Positions 9,077-18,424 of a stretch of 64,000 bases of DNA are shown piece by piece. The notes under the pieces are model-generated. The model ran no database searches, was not told where the DNA came from, and was given only the letters and a program-made list of their open reading frames with translations. How positions within the stretch are numbered: the stretch's first letter is position 1; every line of letters starts with the position of its first letter. Both the position numbers and the translations under genes were made by a program. Where the stretch lies: the NCBI RefSeq assembly GCF_028682455.1, contig NZ_JANHLD010000003.1, positions 1,116,001-1,180,000 on the forward strand, written 5' to 3'. This DNA is from Pseudomonas putida. GTDB lineage: Bacteria; Pseudomonadota; Gammaproteobacteria; Pseudomonadales; Pseudomonadaceae.

Positions 9077-10279
9077 TTACTCCTTGGGCACTTTGAACAC
9101 GTGGCGCAGGTAGGCGACGAAGTTTTCGTCGCGGCATTGGGTCTTGGCCGCCTCGTCGGAAATCTTGGCGACGGGCTGGCCGTTGCAGTCGGTCATTTTA
9201 AGCACGATGCTCATCGGCGCCACCCCGGGAATGTCGCAGGTCAGGTTGGTACCGATGCCGAAGCTGACGTTGATCCGGCCGCGCAGGGCACGGAAGATCT
9301 CCAGCGACTTGGTCAGGTTCAGGCCATCGGAAAACACCAGGGTCTTGGTCATCGGATCGATCCCCAGCTTCTGGTAATGGGCAATGGCCTTCTCGGCCCA
9401 TTGCACCGGATCGCCCGAGTCGTGGCGCAGGCCGTCGAACAGCTTGGCGAAGTACAGGTCGAAATCGCCCAGAAAAGCATCCATGGTGATGCAGTCAGTC
9501 AGGGCGATACCGAGCAGGCCGCGGTACTCGCGAACCCAGCAATCGAGGGCGGCGATCTGGCTGTCGATCAGGCGCGGGCCCAGTTGCTGGTGGGCCATGA
9601 TCCACTCATGGGCCATGGTGCCCAGCGGCTTGATATCCAGTTTCCGTGCCAGGTGTACGTTGCTGGTGCCGACAAAACGCGCCGGGAAGTCTTCCTTGAG
9701 TACCCGTACCACTTCTTCCTGGACCTTGTAGGAAAAGCGTCGACGGGTACCGAAGTCGGCCACCTGCAACTCCGCCAGTTCGTCGGCGCTGGCGTGGGCC
9801 TTGAGCCAGTCGAACTTGCGGTAGAGCTGGTCGCGGGCGTCGCTTAGCTTGGCCTGTGGATAACGATGGCGGTTGCGCACTTCGCTGATGATGGCCAGCA
9901 AGGGCACTTCGAAGAGGATCACATGCAGCCAGGGGCCGCGCAGGCGCAAGTACAGCTGGTCGTTCTCGATACCCAGCTGCAGGTAGCGCAGATTGAAGCG
10001 GAACAGCCCGAGAAACCGCAGAAAGTCGGGCTTGAGGAAGCTGATCTGTTCCAGGAACCCCAGTTGGCCATTACCTAGGTTAAGTTCGCACAACTGCTCG
10101 ATCTGTTCGCGGATCTGCTCCAGATAGGGGCGAAGGTCTTCGCCATTGCGGCAGCGGAACTCCCATTCGACGTCGACGTTGGGGTAGTTGTGCAGCACCG
10201 CCTGCATCATGGTCAGCTTGTAGAAGTCGGTGTCGAGCAGGTTCTGCACGATGCGATCAGCGAAGGCGCTCTCGCTCAT
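9077..10279 (-). CDS. pncB: Nicotinate phosphoribosyltransferase
   Basis: The 400-aa enzyme joins nicotinate to PRPP to make nicotinate mononucleotide in the Preiss-Handler salvage route. The N-terminal LLDTDFYKLTMMQAV, the FVGTSNVHLARK segment and FSDGLNLTKSLEIF near residue 300 are characteristic of PncB. It is the first gene of the pncB-nadE operon. A GGGGCTCC stretch lies before the ATG, but I see no strong ribosome site. Confidence 0.96.
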   Translation of the reverse strand: MSESAFADRIVQNLLDTDFYKLTMMQAVLHNYPNVDVEWEFRCRNGEDLRPYLEQIREQIEQLCELNLGNGQLGFLEQISFLKPDFLRFLGLFRFNLRYLQLGIENDQLYLRLRGPWLHVILFEVPLLAIISEVRNRHRYPQAKLSDARDQLYRKFDWLKAHASADELAELQVADFGTRRRFSYKVQEEVVRVLKEDFPARFVGTSNVHLARKLDIKPLGTMAHEWIMAHQQLGPRLIDSQIAALDCWVREYRGLLGIALTDCITMDAFLGDFDLYFAKLFDGLRHDSGDPVQWAEKAIAHYQKLGIDPMTKTLVFSDGLNLTKSLEIFRALRGRINVSFGIGTNLTCDIPGVAPMSIVLKMTDCNGQPVAKISDEAAKTQCRDENFVAYLRHVFKVPKE

Positions 10280-10459
10280 AAGGGGCTCCGTAGGGGGCGC
10301 GCGCCATCAATTGCCAGCAACGACGCACAGACCCTGCCATTGTGCCAGCCTTTTTATGCAGGTGGGCGGCCCGCCGCGGGTACATCGGTAGCAGGCTACA
10401 AGTCCCGGCAGTTTCCCGTCTCAGCGTCTAGCCTGTAATGGTGCCCGCTGTAGCAGTCG

Positions 10460-10476
10460 CGCACCAAGGATGTGCA
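10460..10476 (+). promoter_or_regulatory. NtrC-like binding site upstream of livK
   Basis: CGCACC-AAGGA-TGTGCA matches the dyad TGCACC-N5-GGTGCA with one mismatch in each half. It lies about 200 bp before the sigma-54 promoter, a normal enhancer distance. The gap 10280-10748 holds no gene, only this site, the promoter at 10675-10690 and the A-rich leader. Confidence 0.45.
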
Positions 10477-10674
10477 GTTCGGTTACGCATCTTGTTACAG
10501 GCTGGTTGCACGTAAACACTTGCCGGGGTTGCAATGATGGCACATGGCGGTTGCTCTTTTGCTTTGGTCGCGGTGGCGCTCGGCGTGAGGCAGAGGGTTG
10601 CACAGCCAATAAAAAAAGGACGCGGTCCAGGCTCCGGCAACTTCTCAACGAGTTTTCCCAGAATAAAAAACCGA

Positions 10675-10690
10675 TGGCACGGCCCTTGCT
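10675..10690 (+). promoter_or_regulatory. Sigma-54 promoter of livKHMGF
   Basis: TGGCACGGCCCTTGCT has the -24 GG and -12 GC with exactly 10 bp between and fits the RpoN consensus TGGCACG-N4-TTGCW. Transcription should start near 10701, leaving a leader of about 48 nt before the livK ATG. Confidence 0.8.
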
Positions 10691-10722
10691 CAGAGCAATT
10701 GCTGAAAGTTGTAGTGCCAACC

Positions 10723-10739
10723 AAAAAAAACTCCAGGAG
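10723..10739 (+). promoter_or_regulatory. A-rich Hfq/Crc-type motif overlapping the livK ribosome site
   Basis: Eight consecutive A residues (10723-10730) fit the AANAANAA motif and are followed by AGGAG at 10735-10739, 9 bp before the ATG. In pseudomonads such motifs next to start codons are bound by Hfq-Crc for catabolite repression of translation. This site is inferred by pattern only. Confidence 0.4.
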
Positions 10740-10748
10740 CACCACCTC

Positions 10749-11885
10749 ATGTCGCAGACGTTTTACAAGAAAGGCTTTCTTGCCCTTGCCGTAGCTACGG
10801 CGCTGGGTGTTTCTTCGTATGTTCAGGCCGACATCAAGATCGGTGTAGCAGGCCCGATGACTGGTGCCAACGCAGCGTTTGGCGAGCAATACATGAAAGG
10901 TGCCCAGGCGGCGGCCGATGCCGTCAACGCCGCGGGTGGGGTCAATGGCGAGAAGATCGTCCTGGTCAAGGGCGACGATGCGTGCGAGCCCAAGCAGGCC
11001 GTTGCCGTGGCCAACCGCCTGGTTGACCAGGACAAGGTGGCCGGCGTGGTCGGGCACTTCTGCTCCTCCAACACCATCCCTGCTTCGGAGGTGTACGACG
11101 AAGCCGGCGTGATCGCCATCACCCCGGGTTCGACCAACCCACAGGTGACCGAGCGCGGCCTGACCGCCATGTTCCGTATGTGCGGGCGTGACGACCAGCA
11201 GGGCATCGTTGCCGGCGACTACATCGTCGACGTGCTCAAGGGCAAGAAGGTGGTCGTGCTGCACGACAAGGACACCTATGGCCAGGGCCTGGCCGATGCC
11301 ACCAAGGCTCAGTTGGCCAAGCGTGGCGTGACCCCGGTGCTGTACGAGGGCCTGACCCGTGGCGAGAAGGACTTCAGCGCCGTGGTCACCAAGATCCGCG
11401 CTGCGGGCGCCGACGTCGTCTACTTCGGCGGCCTGCACCCGGAAGCCGGCCCGCTGGTACGCCAGATGCGCGAGCAGGGCCTGAAGGACGTCAAGTTCAT
11501 GTCCGACGACGGCGTGGTGACCGACGAGCTGGTGACCACCGCCGGTGGCGCGCAGTACGTCGATGGCGTGTACATGACCTTCGGCGCCGACCCACGCCTG
11601 CTGCCAGAGAGCAAGGCGGTGGTGGATGCCTTCCGCAAGGCCGGCACCGAGCCTGAAGGCTACACCTTGTATGCCTATGCGTCGGTCCAGGCCCTGGCCG
11701 CGGCCTTCAACGGCGCCAAGTCCAACAAGGGCGAAGACGCTGCCAAGTGGCTCAAGGCCAACCCGGTGAAAACCGTGATGGGCGAGAAGAAGTGGGATTC
11801 CAAGGGCGACCTGACCGTTTCCGACTACGTGGTCTACCAGTGGGACAAAGACGGCAAGTATCACCAACTGGAAAAACAAAAATAA
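10749..11885 (+). CDS. livK: Branched-chain amino acid ABC transporter, periplasmic binding protein
   Basis: The protein has 378 aa and starts at the ATG at 10749, 9 bp after AGGAG. Residues 1-26 form a signal peptide ending SSYVQA, and mature DIKIGVAGPMTG is the usual LivK/BraC N-terminus. It is a type I periplasmic binding protein that delivers Leu, Ile, Val or related amino acids to LivHMGF. It heads a five-gene operon behind a sigma-54 promoter. I recall this cluster as the PA4913-PA4909 type rather than the main braCDEFG set, so its substrate range may differ. A strong hairpin after the stop probably keeps livK mRNA in excess over the membrane components. Confidence 0.93.
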   Translation: MSQTFYKKGFLALAVATALGVSSYVQADIKIGVAGPMTGANAAFGEQYMKGAQAAADAVNAAGGVNGEKIVLVKGDDACEPKQAVAVANRLVDQDKVAGVVGHFCSSNTIPASEVYDEAGVIAITPGSTNPQVTERGLTAMFRMCGRDDQQGIVAGDYIVDVLKGKKVVVLHDKDTYGQGLADATKAQLAKRGVTPVLYEGLTRGEKDFSAVVTKIRAAGADVVYFGGLHPEAGPLVRQMREQGLKDVKFMSDDGVVTDELVTTAGGAQYVDGVYMTFGADPRLLPESKAVVDAFRKAGTEPEGYTLYAYASVQALAAAFNGAKSNKGEDAAKWLKANPVKTVMGEKKWDSKGDLTVSDYVVYQWDKDGKYHQLEKQK

Positions 11886-11896
11886 CAACGGTACCC

Positions 11897-11918
11897 GACC
11901 CGGGCCTGTGCCCGGGTC
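11897..11918 (+). terminator. Intercistronic hairpin between livK and livH
   Basis: GACCCGGGC and GCCCGGGTC form a perfect 9-bp stem with a CTGT loop. No T-run follows, so it is more likely an mRNA-stabilising or partial-stop hairpin than a full terminator. Such hairpins commonly raise binding-protein output over permeases. Confidence 0.6.
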
Positions 11919-12045
11919 GCTACCCGGTTCTGCGCCGTACCTGTCTTTTCTCGTAGATCTGCACAACCCTGCGCTGCGAGGGCCGCTTCATCCGGGGCTC
12001 ACCGTAGTCGGCGCTTGTGCAATCTCAAATACGTGAGATTGCGTT

Positions 12046-12960
12046 ATGGATGGTATTTTTCTGCAGCAACTGATCAATGGGCTGACCCTGGGCTCTGTCT
12101 ATGGTCTGATCGCCATCGGCTACACAATGGTCTATGGCATTATCGGCATGATCAACTTCGCGCACGGCGAGGTGTATATGATCTCCGCTTACCTGGCGGC
12201 GATCAGTCTGGCATTGCTGGCGTACTTCGGTATCGAATCCTTCCCGTTGCTGATGCTCGGGACGCTGATCTTCACCATCGTGGTCACGGGCGTCTATGGC
12301 TGGACCATCGAGCGCATCGCCTACAAACCCCTGCGCAACTCCACTCGCCTGGCACCGCTGATCAGTGCCATCGGTATTTCCCTGATCCTGCAAAACTATG
12401 CACAAATCAGCCAGGGCGCTCGCCAGCAAGGCGTACCGACCCTGCTCGAAGGCGCCTGGCGCCTGGAAGTGGGCAGCGGCTTCGTGCAACTGACCTACAC
12501 CAAGATCTTCATCCTGGTCGCCGCGTTCGTCGGCATGGCCGCCCTGACCTACATCATCAAGTTCACCAAGCTGGGCCGCATGTGCCGTGCGACACAGCAA
12601 GATCGCAAGATGGCGTCGATCCTCGGTATCAACACCGACCGTGTGATCTCCTACGTGTTCGTCATCGGTGCCGTGATGGCCGCCCTGGCAGGCGTGCTGA
12701 TCACCATGAACTACGGCACCTTCGACTTCTATGCAGGCTTCATCATCGGCATCAAGGCCTTCACCGCAGCGGTACTGGGCGGCATCGGCTCGCTACCGGG
12801 CGCCATGCTCGGGGGGATCATCCTCGGTATATCCGAGTCGCTGTTCTCCGGGTTGATCAACTCCGACTACAAAGACGTGTTCAGTTTCTCGCTGCTGGTG
12901 CTGATTCTGATATTCCGTCCCCAAGGCCTGCTGGGTCGCCCACTCGTGGCGAAGGTGTAA
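12046..12960 (+). CDS. livH: Branched-chain amino acid ABC transporter, permease LivH
   Basis: A 304-aa inner-membrane permease with about eight hydrophobic segments. The N-terminus MDGIFLQQLINGLTLGSVY and the later GYTMVYGIIGMINFAHGE motif are diagnostic for LivH. A cytoplasmic loop near GRMCRATQQDRKMASILGI couples to the ATPases. It lies 160 bp after livK, behind a hairpin, and 2 bp before livM. The ribosome site is weak, which fits lower expression than the binding protein. Confidence 0.95.
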   Translation: MDGIFLQQLINGLTLGSVYGLIAIGYTMVYGIIGMINFAHGEVYMISAYLAAISLALLAYFGIESFPLLMLGTLIFTIVVTGVYGWTIERIAYKPLRNSTRLAPLISAIGISLILQNYAQISQGARQQGVPTLLEGAWRLEVGSGFVQLTYTKIFILVAAFVGMAALTYIIKFTKLGRMCRATQQDRKMASILGINTDRVISYVFVIGAVMAALAGVLITMNYGTFDFYAGFIIGIKAFTAAVLGGIGSLPGAMLGGIILGISESLFSGLINSDYKDVFSFSLLVLILIFRPQGLLGRPLVAKV

Positions 12961-12962
12961 GT

Positions 12963-14242
<1,280 letters not shown>

Positions 14243-14246
<4 letters not shown>

Positions 14247-15118
14247 GCGATGACGTGATTCTCTCGGTCGAAAACCTGATGATGCATTTTGGTGGCATCA
14301 AGGCGCTCAGCGATGTCAGCCTCAAGGTCAAGCGCAACCAGATCTTCGCCCTGATCGGCCCCAACGGTGCCGGCAAGACCACCGTGTTCAACTGCCTGAC
14401 CGGGTTCTACAAGGCCAGTGGCGGCAAGATCGAACTGAACTTGCGCGGCACGCGCACCAACGTGATTCAACTGCTGGGCGAGCGCTTCCAGCTGGGGGAT
14501 TTCGTTTCGCCCAAGCGCTTCATCAACCGCCTGCACTACAAGATGTTCGGCGGTACCCACCTGGTCAACCGCGCAGGGCTTGCGCGAACCTTCCAGAACA
14601 TTCGCCTGTTCAAGGAAATGTCGGTGGTGGAGAACTTGCTGGTGGCGCAGCACATGTGGGTAAACCGCAGCCTGCTGGCGGGTGTGCTCAACACCAAGGG
14701 CTATCGCAAGGCAGAAAGCGATGCCCTGGACCACGCCTTCTACTGGCTGGAGGTGGTCGACCTGGTCGACTGCGCCAACCGCCTGGCCGGTGAGCTGTCG
14801 TATGGTCAGCAGCGTCGCCTGGAGATCGCCCGGGCCATGTGCACTCGCCCGCAGATCATCTGCCTGGACGAACCGGCCGCGGGCCTCAACCCGCAGGAAA
14901 CCGAGGCCCTGAGCAAGATGATCCGGGTACTGCGCGATGAGCACGACCTGACCGTTGTGCTCATCGAGCACGACATGGGCATGGTCATGAGCATCTCCGA
15001 CCATATCGTGGTACTGGACCACGGCAACGTGATCGCCGAGGGCGCGCCCCAGGACATCCGCAACAACCCGACCGTGATCGCTGCCTACCTGGGTGCCGAC
15101 GAAGAGGAGCTGGTATGA
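14243..15118 (+). CDS. livG: Branched-chain amino acid ABC transporter, ATPase LivG
   Basis: The ATPase has 291 aa. It has Walker A GPNGAGKT (about 39-46), signature LSYGQQRRLEIARA, Walker B IICLDEPAAGLNP and the H-loop IEHDMGMVM. It is longer than a standard LivG (about 255 aa). An insertion of about 40 residues lies between Walker A and the Q-loop, from about LNLRGTRTNVIQLL to LHYKMFGGTHLVN. Codons run on without a frame change, so this is a lineage feature and not damage. It overlaps livM and livF by 4 bp each, indicating coupled translation. Confidence 0.94.
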
Positions 15119-15831
15119 CTGCACCCATTCTCGAACTCAAGGAGCTGGACGTGTTCTACGGGCCGATCCAGGCCCTGAAGAAAGTCTCGATGCATATCGA
15201 TGAAGGTGAGACGGTCAGCCTGATTGGCTCGAACGGAGCCGGCAAGTCGACCCTGCTGATGTCGATCTTTGGCCAGCCGCGAGCGGCGGGCGGGCAGATC
15301 ATCTACCGCGGTACCGACATCACCCACAAGTCGTCCCACTACATCGCCTCCAACGGTATCGCCCAGTCGCCGGAGGGGCGTCGGGTGTTCCCCGACATGT
15401 CGGTGGAAGAGAACCTGATGATGGGCACCATCCCCATTGGTGACAAATTCGCCAGCGAAGACATGCAGCGCATGTTCGAGCTGTTTCCGCGCCTCAAGGA
15501 GCGGCGCAACCAGCGGGCGATGACCATGTCCGGTGGCGAGCAGCAGATGCTCGCCATTGCCCGGGCGTTGATGAGCCGGCCCAAGTTGTTGCTGCTCGAC
15601 GAGCCTTCGTTGGGGTTGGCACCGATTGTGGTCAAGCAGATCTTTGCCACCCTGCGCGAACTGGCGAAGACCGGCATGACCATCTTTCTGGTGGAGCAGA
15701 ACGCCAACCACGCGCTCAAACTCTCGGACCGTGCCTATGTGATGGTCAACGGGCAGATCCGCCTGACCGGCACCGGGCAAGAGCTGTTGGTCAACGAAGA
15801 GGTGCGTAACGCCTACCTGGGCGGGCACTGA
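15115..15831 (+). CDS. livF: Branched-chain amino acid ABC transporter, ATPase LivF
   Basis: A 238-aa ATPase with Walker A GSNGAGKS, signature MSGGEQQMLAIARAL, Walker B LLLLDEPSLGLAP and switch region FLVEQNANHAL. It forms the heterodimer with LivG that powers import. It is the last gene of the operon and is followed 13 bp later by a strong rho-independent terminator. A group II intron sits immediately behind that terminator. Confidence 0.95.
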   Translation: MTAPILELKELDVFYGPIQALKKVSMHIDEGETVSLIGSNGAGKSTLLMSIFGQPRAAGGQIIYRGTDITHKSSHYIASNGIAQSPEGRRVFPDMSVEENLMMGTIPIGDKFASEDMQRMFELFPRLKERRNQRAMTMSGGEQQMLAIARALMSRPKLLLLDEPSLGLAPIVVKQIFATLRELAKTGMTIFLVEQNANHALKLSDRAYVMVNGQIRLTGTGQELLVNEEVRNAYLGGH

Positions 15832-15844
15832 TTCTGTGGGTATG

Positions 15845-15874
15845 AAAACGCCCTGCCATGCAGGGCGTTTTTTT
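15845..15874 (+). terminator. Rho-independent terminator of the liv operon
   Basis: AAAACGCCCTGC and GCAGGGCGTTTT form a perfect 12-bp stem with a CAT loop, and the T-run reaches 15874. The next base starts the group II intron. Confidence 0.92.
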
Positions 15875-16342
15875 GTGTGCGCCAGGCATGGCGCGTTGCG
15901 CGTAAGCGCAACCCGCTTGGCTGTGGTGGCCAAGCGGGTGACTTGGAGGTGAAAGTCCTCTACACACCCGGCAAGGGGAAGTGTTAGCCGGAGGCAAGGG
16001 TGTCGCGGGTGACCGCGAATCTGAAGGAAGCCCGAGGCAAAATGCTGGCCTGACGAACAGGAAGCGGATAGAGGCGGCACAGCGGGGTGAGGTGGCACAA
16101 ATCGCCAAAGCCCAATACTTGCACGGAACGCTGTGACGTAGATCCGACAGGCATAAGCAGGAAGGTCGCGCGAATTACCCTGGGAGATCTGTACGTTTGC
16201 CATTGTGCTACCGCGCGTCGAAAGGCGACGGGATGAGCGTGCAGAAGTCAGCCGAAGCCGTAGTAAGTGGCGGTTAACCGCGCCACCAAGGGCCGAACAG
16301 GTTATGCCGCCAGTAGGCGTCGCCGTCTCGTTGGTAACCGTA

Positions 16343-17725
16343 ATGCAGAAATTTCCCACAGCGGAAACTGTCATCCCGAGCTCCGGCCAGAAGCCGAGGG
16401 TGACGCCTGACAGTGCAAAGGTATCGACGGCGTCCGTGACGTGGACGAACGCGGAGCCGGACACGCTGATGGAGCGGGTGCTTGCACCGGCCAACCTCAG
16501 ACGTGCGTATCAACGCGTGGTCAGCAACAAGGGAGCACCGGGTGCCGATGGCATGACGGTTGCTGACTTGGCGGGCTACGTGAGACAGTATTGGCCAACC
16601 CTCAAGGCCAGGTTACTGGCCGGTGAATACCAGCCCCAAGCAGTGCGAGCGGTTGAAATTCCCAAGCCGCAGGGCGGCACACGGCAACTGGGAATCCCCA
16701 GCGTCGTGGATCGCCTGATCCAGCAAGCACTGCAGCAGCAGCTCACACCTATCTTCGACCCACTGTTCTCGGACTACAGCTATGGTTTTCGTCCGGGCAG
16801 AAGTACGCATCAAGCCATCGAGATGGCTCGTGCTCATGTGACAGCGGGACACCGCTGGTGCGTGGAACTCGATCTGGAGAAGTTTTTCGATCGGGTCAAT
16901 CACGACATCCTCATGGCCTGCATCGAACGTCGGATCAAAGACAAGTGCGTACTCAGGCTTATCCGCCGCTACCTTGAAGCCGGGATCATGTCGGGCGGTG
17001 TCGTCAGCCCACGGCAGGAGGGGACGCCGCAAGGCGGCCCGCTTTCGCCGTTGCTGTCGAACATCCTGCTCGACGAACTCGACCGCGAGCTGGAGCGACG
17101 GGGCCATCGCTTCGTACGTTATGCCGATGATGCGAACATCTATGTACGCAGTCCCCGGGCCGGCGAACGGGTGTTGGTCAGCGTCGAGCGCTTCCTGAGA
17201 GAACGTCTGAAGCTGACGGTGAACAGGAAGAAAAGCCAAGTGGCAAGGGCGTGGAAGTGCGACTACCTAGGCTATGGGATAAGCTGGCACCAGCAGCCAA
17301 GGCTGCGCGTGGCAAGGATGAGCCTAGACCGCTTACGCGACCGGCTCAGAATGCTGCTGCGCAGCGTACGGGCTCGCAAAATGGCGACTGTCATCGAGCG
17401 GATCAACCCCGTCCTGAGAGGCTGGGCTAGCTACTTCAAGCTCAGCCAGAGCAAGCGGCCGCTTGAGGAACTGGATGGTTGGGTCAGGCACAAACTCCGC
17501 TGCGTCATCTGGCGTCAATGGAAGCAGCCTCCCACGAGGCTGAGAAACTTGATGCGCCTGGGGTTGAGCGAGGAGCGTGCCAACAAGTCAGCCTTCAATG
17601 GCCGAGGTCCATGGTGGAATTCGGGAGCGCAACATATGAACTACGCGCTGCCAAAGAAACTGTGGGACCGGCTCGGGCTGGTCTCGATACTGGATACGAT
17701 TAACCGGCTTAGCCGCGTAACCTGA
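16343..17725 (+). CDS. ltrA: Group II intron reverse transcriptase/maturase
   Basis: About 460 aa from the ATG at 16343. The open frame extends upstream to 16205, but that part lies in structured intron RNA. The RT domain begins near LAPANLRRAYQRVVSNKGAPG. It contains GFRPGRSTHQAI, the QGGPLSPLLSNILLDELD block and the active site RYADDANIY. A maturase (domain X) follows with RGWASYFKLSQ. No HNH endonuclease motif is present after domain X, as expected for class C. All RT motifs are intact, so the element may be active. It lies in intron domain IV. Confidence 0.93.
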   Translation: MQKFPTAETVIPSSGQKPRVTPDSAKVSTASVTWTNAEPDTLMERVLAPANLRRAYQRVVSNKGAPGADGMTVADLAGYVRQYWPTLKARLLAGEYQPQAVRAVEIPKPQGGTRQLGIPSVVDRLIQQALQQQLTPIFDPLFSDYSYGFRPGRSTHQAIEMARAHVTAGHRWCVELDLEKFFDRVNHDILMACIERRIKDKCVLRLIRRYLEAGIMSGGVVSPRQEGTPQGGPLSPLLSNILLDELDRELERRGHRFVRYADDANIYVRSPRAGERVLVSVERFLRERLKLTVNRKKSQVARAWKCDYLGYGISWHQQPRLRVARMSLDRLRDRLRMLLRSVRARKMATVIERINPVLRGWASYFKLSQSKRPLEELDGWVRHKLRCVIWRQWKQPPTRLRNLMRLGLSEERANKSAFNGRGPWWNSGAQHMNYALPKKLWDRLGLVSILDTINRLSRVT

Positions 17726-17796
17726 ACCGCCGTGTACGGAACCGTACGCACGGTGGTGTGAGAGGACGGCGGGTGTGAATCCGCCTCCTACTCGAT
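17726..17796 (+). ncRNA. Group II intron domains V and VI
   Basis: ACCGCCGTG (17726-17734) pairs with CACGGTGGT (17749-17757). An upper TACG/CGTA stem is capped by a GAAC tetraloop, and a 2-nt CG bulge lies on the 3' side, the standard domain V shape. A CGC catalytic triad is at 17728-17730, as in class C. Domain VI follows (GGCGG/CCGCC stem), with a likely branch-point A near 17790. Confidence 0.85.
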
Positions 17797-18424
17797 CCAC
17801 AGATTTGTGGACAACCTTACGGGCACTTTCTTTTGGCCGCGACACAAAGTCGCTGCAAGCGGCTGTTTTTTGTGGGTTTTGAGTTGTCCACCATTGGTGT
17901 GGAAGCGGCTGTGGGTAACTTGGTAGCACCTTGCTGAAACCCTTGTAATACAAGGGCTTCAGGCATGTGGTTGTTTTTTGATCAAGTTTTTCCTGGCGGT
18001 TTCCTGACGCAAATGTCAAGACTTTTATACCTGGTGAAACCGACCATAAAACCAGCCTTCAGCCTGTGGATAAGTCTGTGGGCAAGCCTTGGAAAGAACG
18101 CTGCAAGTAGCGCCTGCACGGGCCTTGGGCCATTACGGAAATTGCCCCGTGGGCAGGCTAGGGGCCGCTGAGGTCAATTCAGTGCCGTGCGGTCAAGGAA
18201 AATACTTGTCGCACGCGCTGTTGCAGGCGAATCATGGGGCCTGCAGTTGCCCCCGGATTTTGTGCAAGAGCCTGTGGATAAGGTGAGCAAAGCTTGCTCC
18301 AGGCCTTATGAATCAAGGCATTGGCGGTCCTGGTTGTTTTTTGTACAGGGGCGCTGTGCTTGCTGACGGCATTGCCTGCGGGCATGCTGCTGACCCGTGA
18401 TCCCGACTATGCAAGGAGTTAAGC
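17797..18424. other. Gene-free region with repeated hairpin modules
   Basis: No credible gene lies in these 628 bp. Modules sit at 17805-17872, 17909-17980 and 18272-18343, with a partial one from 18064. Each begins with a DnaA-box-like TGTGGRTAA or TGTGGACAA, has a central hairpin, and (except the partial one) ends in TGTTTTTTG. The second and third are both 72 bp and align without gaps. They could be small-RNA genes with terminators, repeated protein-binding sites, or decayed repeats. The SDR ribosome site AAGGAG is at 18413-18418. Confidence 0.6.

Larger units (their letters stand above)
15875..17796 (+). mobile_element. Complete group II intron, bacterial class C type
   Basis: The ribozyme begins GTGTGCGCC directly after the T-run of the livF terminator and ends CTCGAT at 17796. 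About 470 nt of structured RNA (domains I-IV, with clear stems such as GTTGCGC/GCGCAAC at 15895-15912) precede the reverse transcriptase. A 32-nt domain V and a domain VI follow it. Class C introns use terminator stem-loops as target sites and lack an endonuclease domain, and both hold here. The ends are set by comparison with the family pattern (5' GTGYG, 3' AY) and may be off by a few bases. Confidence 0.88.

Noticed and set aside
10538..10555. A second TGGCAC...TTGCT pair upstream of livK
   Set aside because: The GG-GC spacing is 12 bp rather than 10, which does not support sigma-54 binding.
16205..16342. Upstream extension of the intron reverse transcriptase
   Set aside because: This part overlaps structured intron RNA and encodes no conserved RT motif; the ATG at 16343 gives a normal length.
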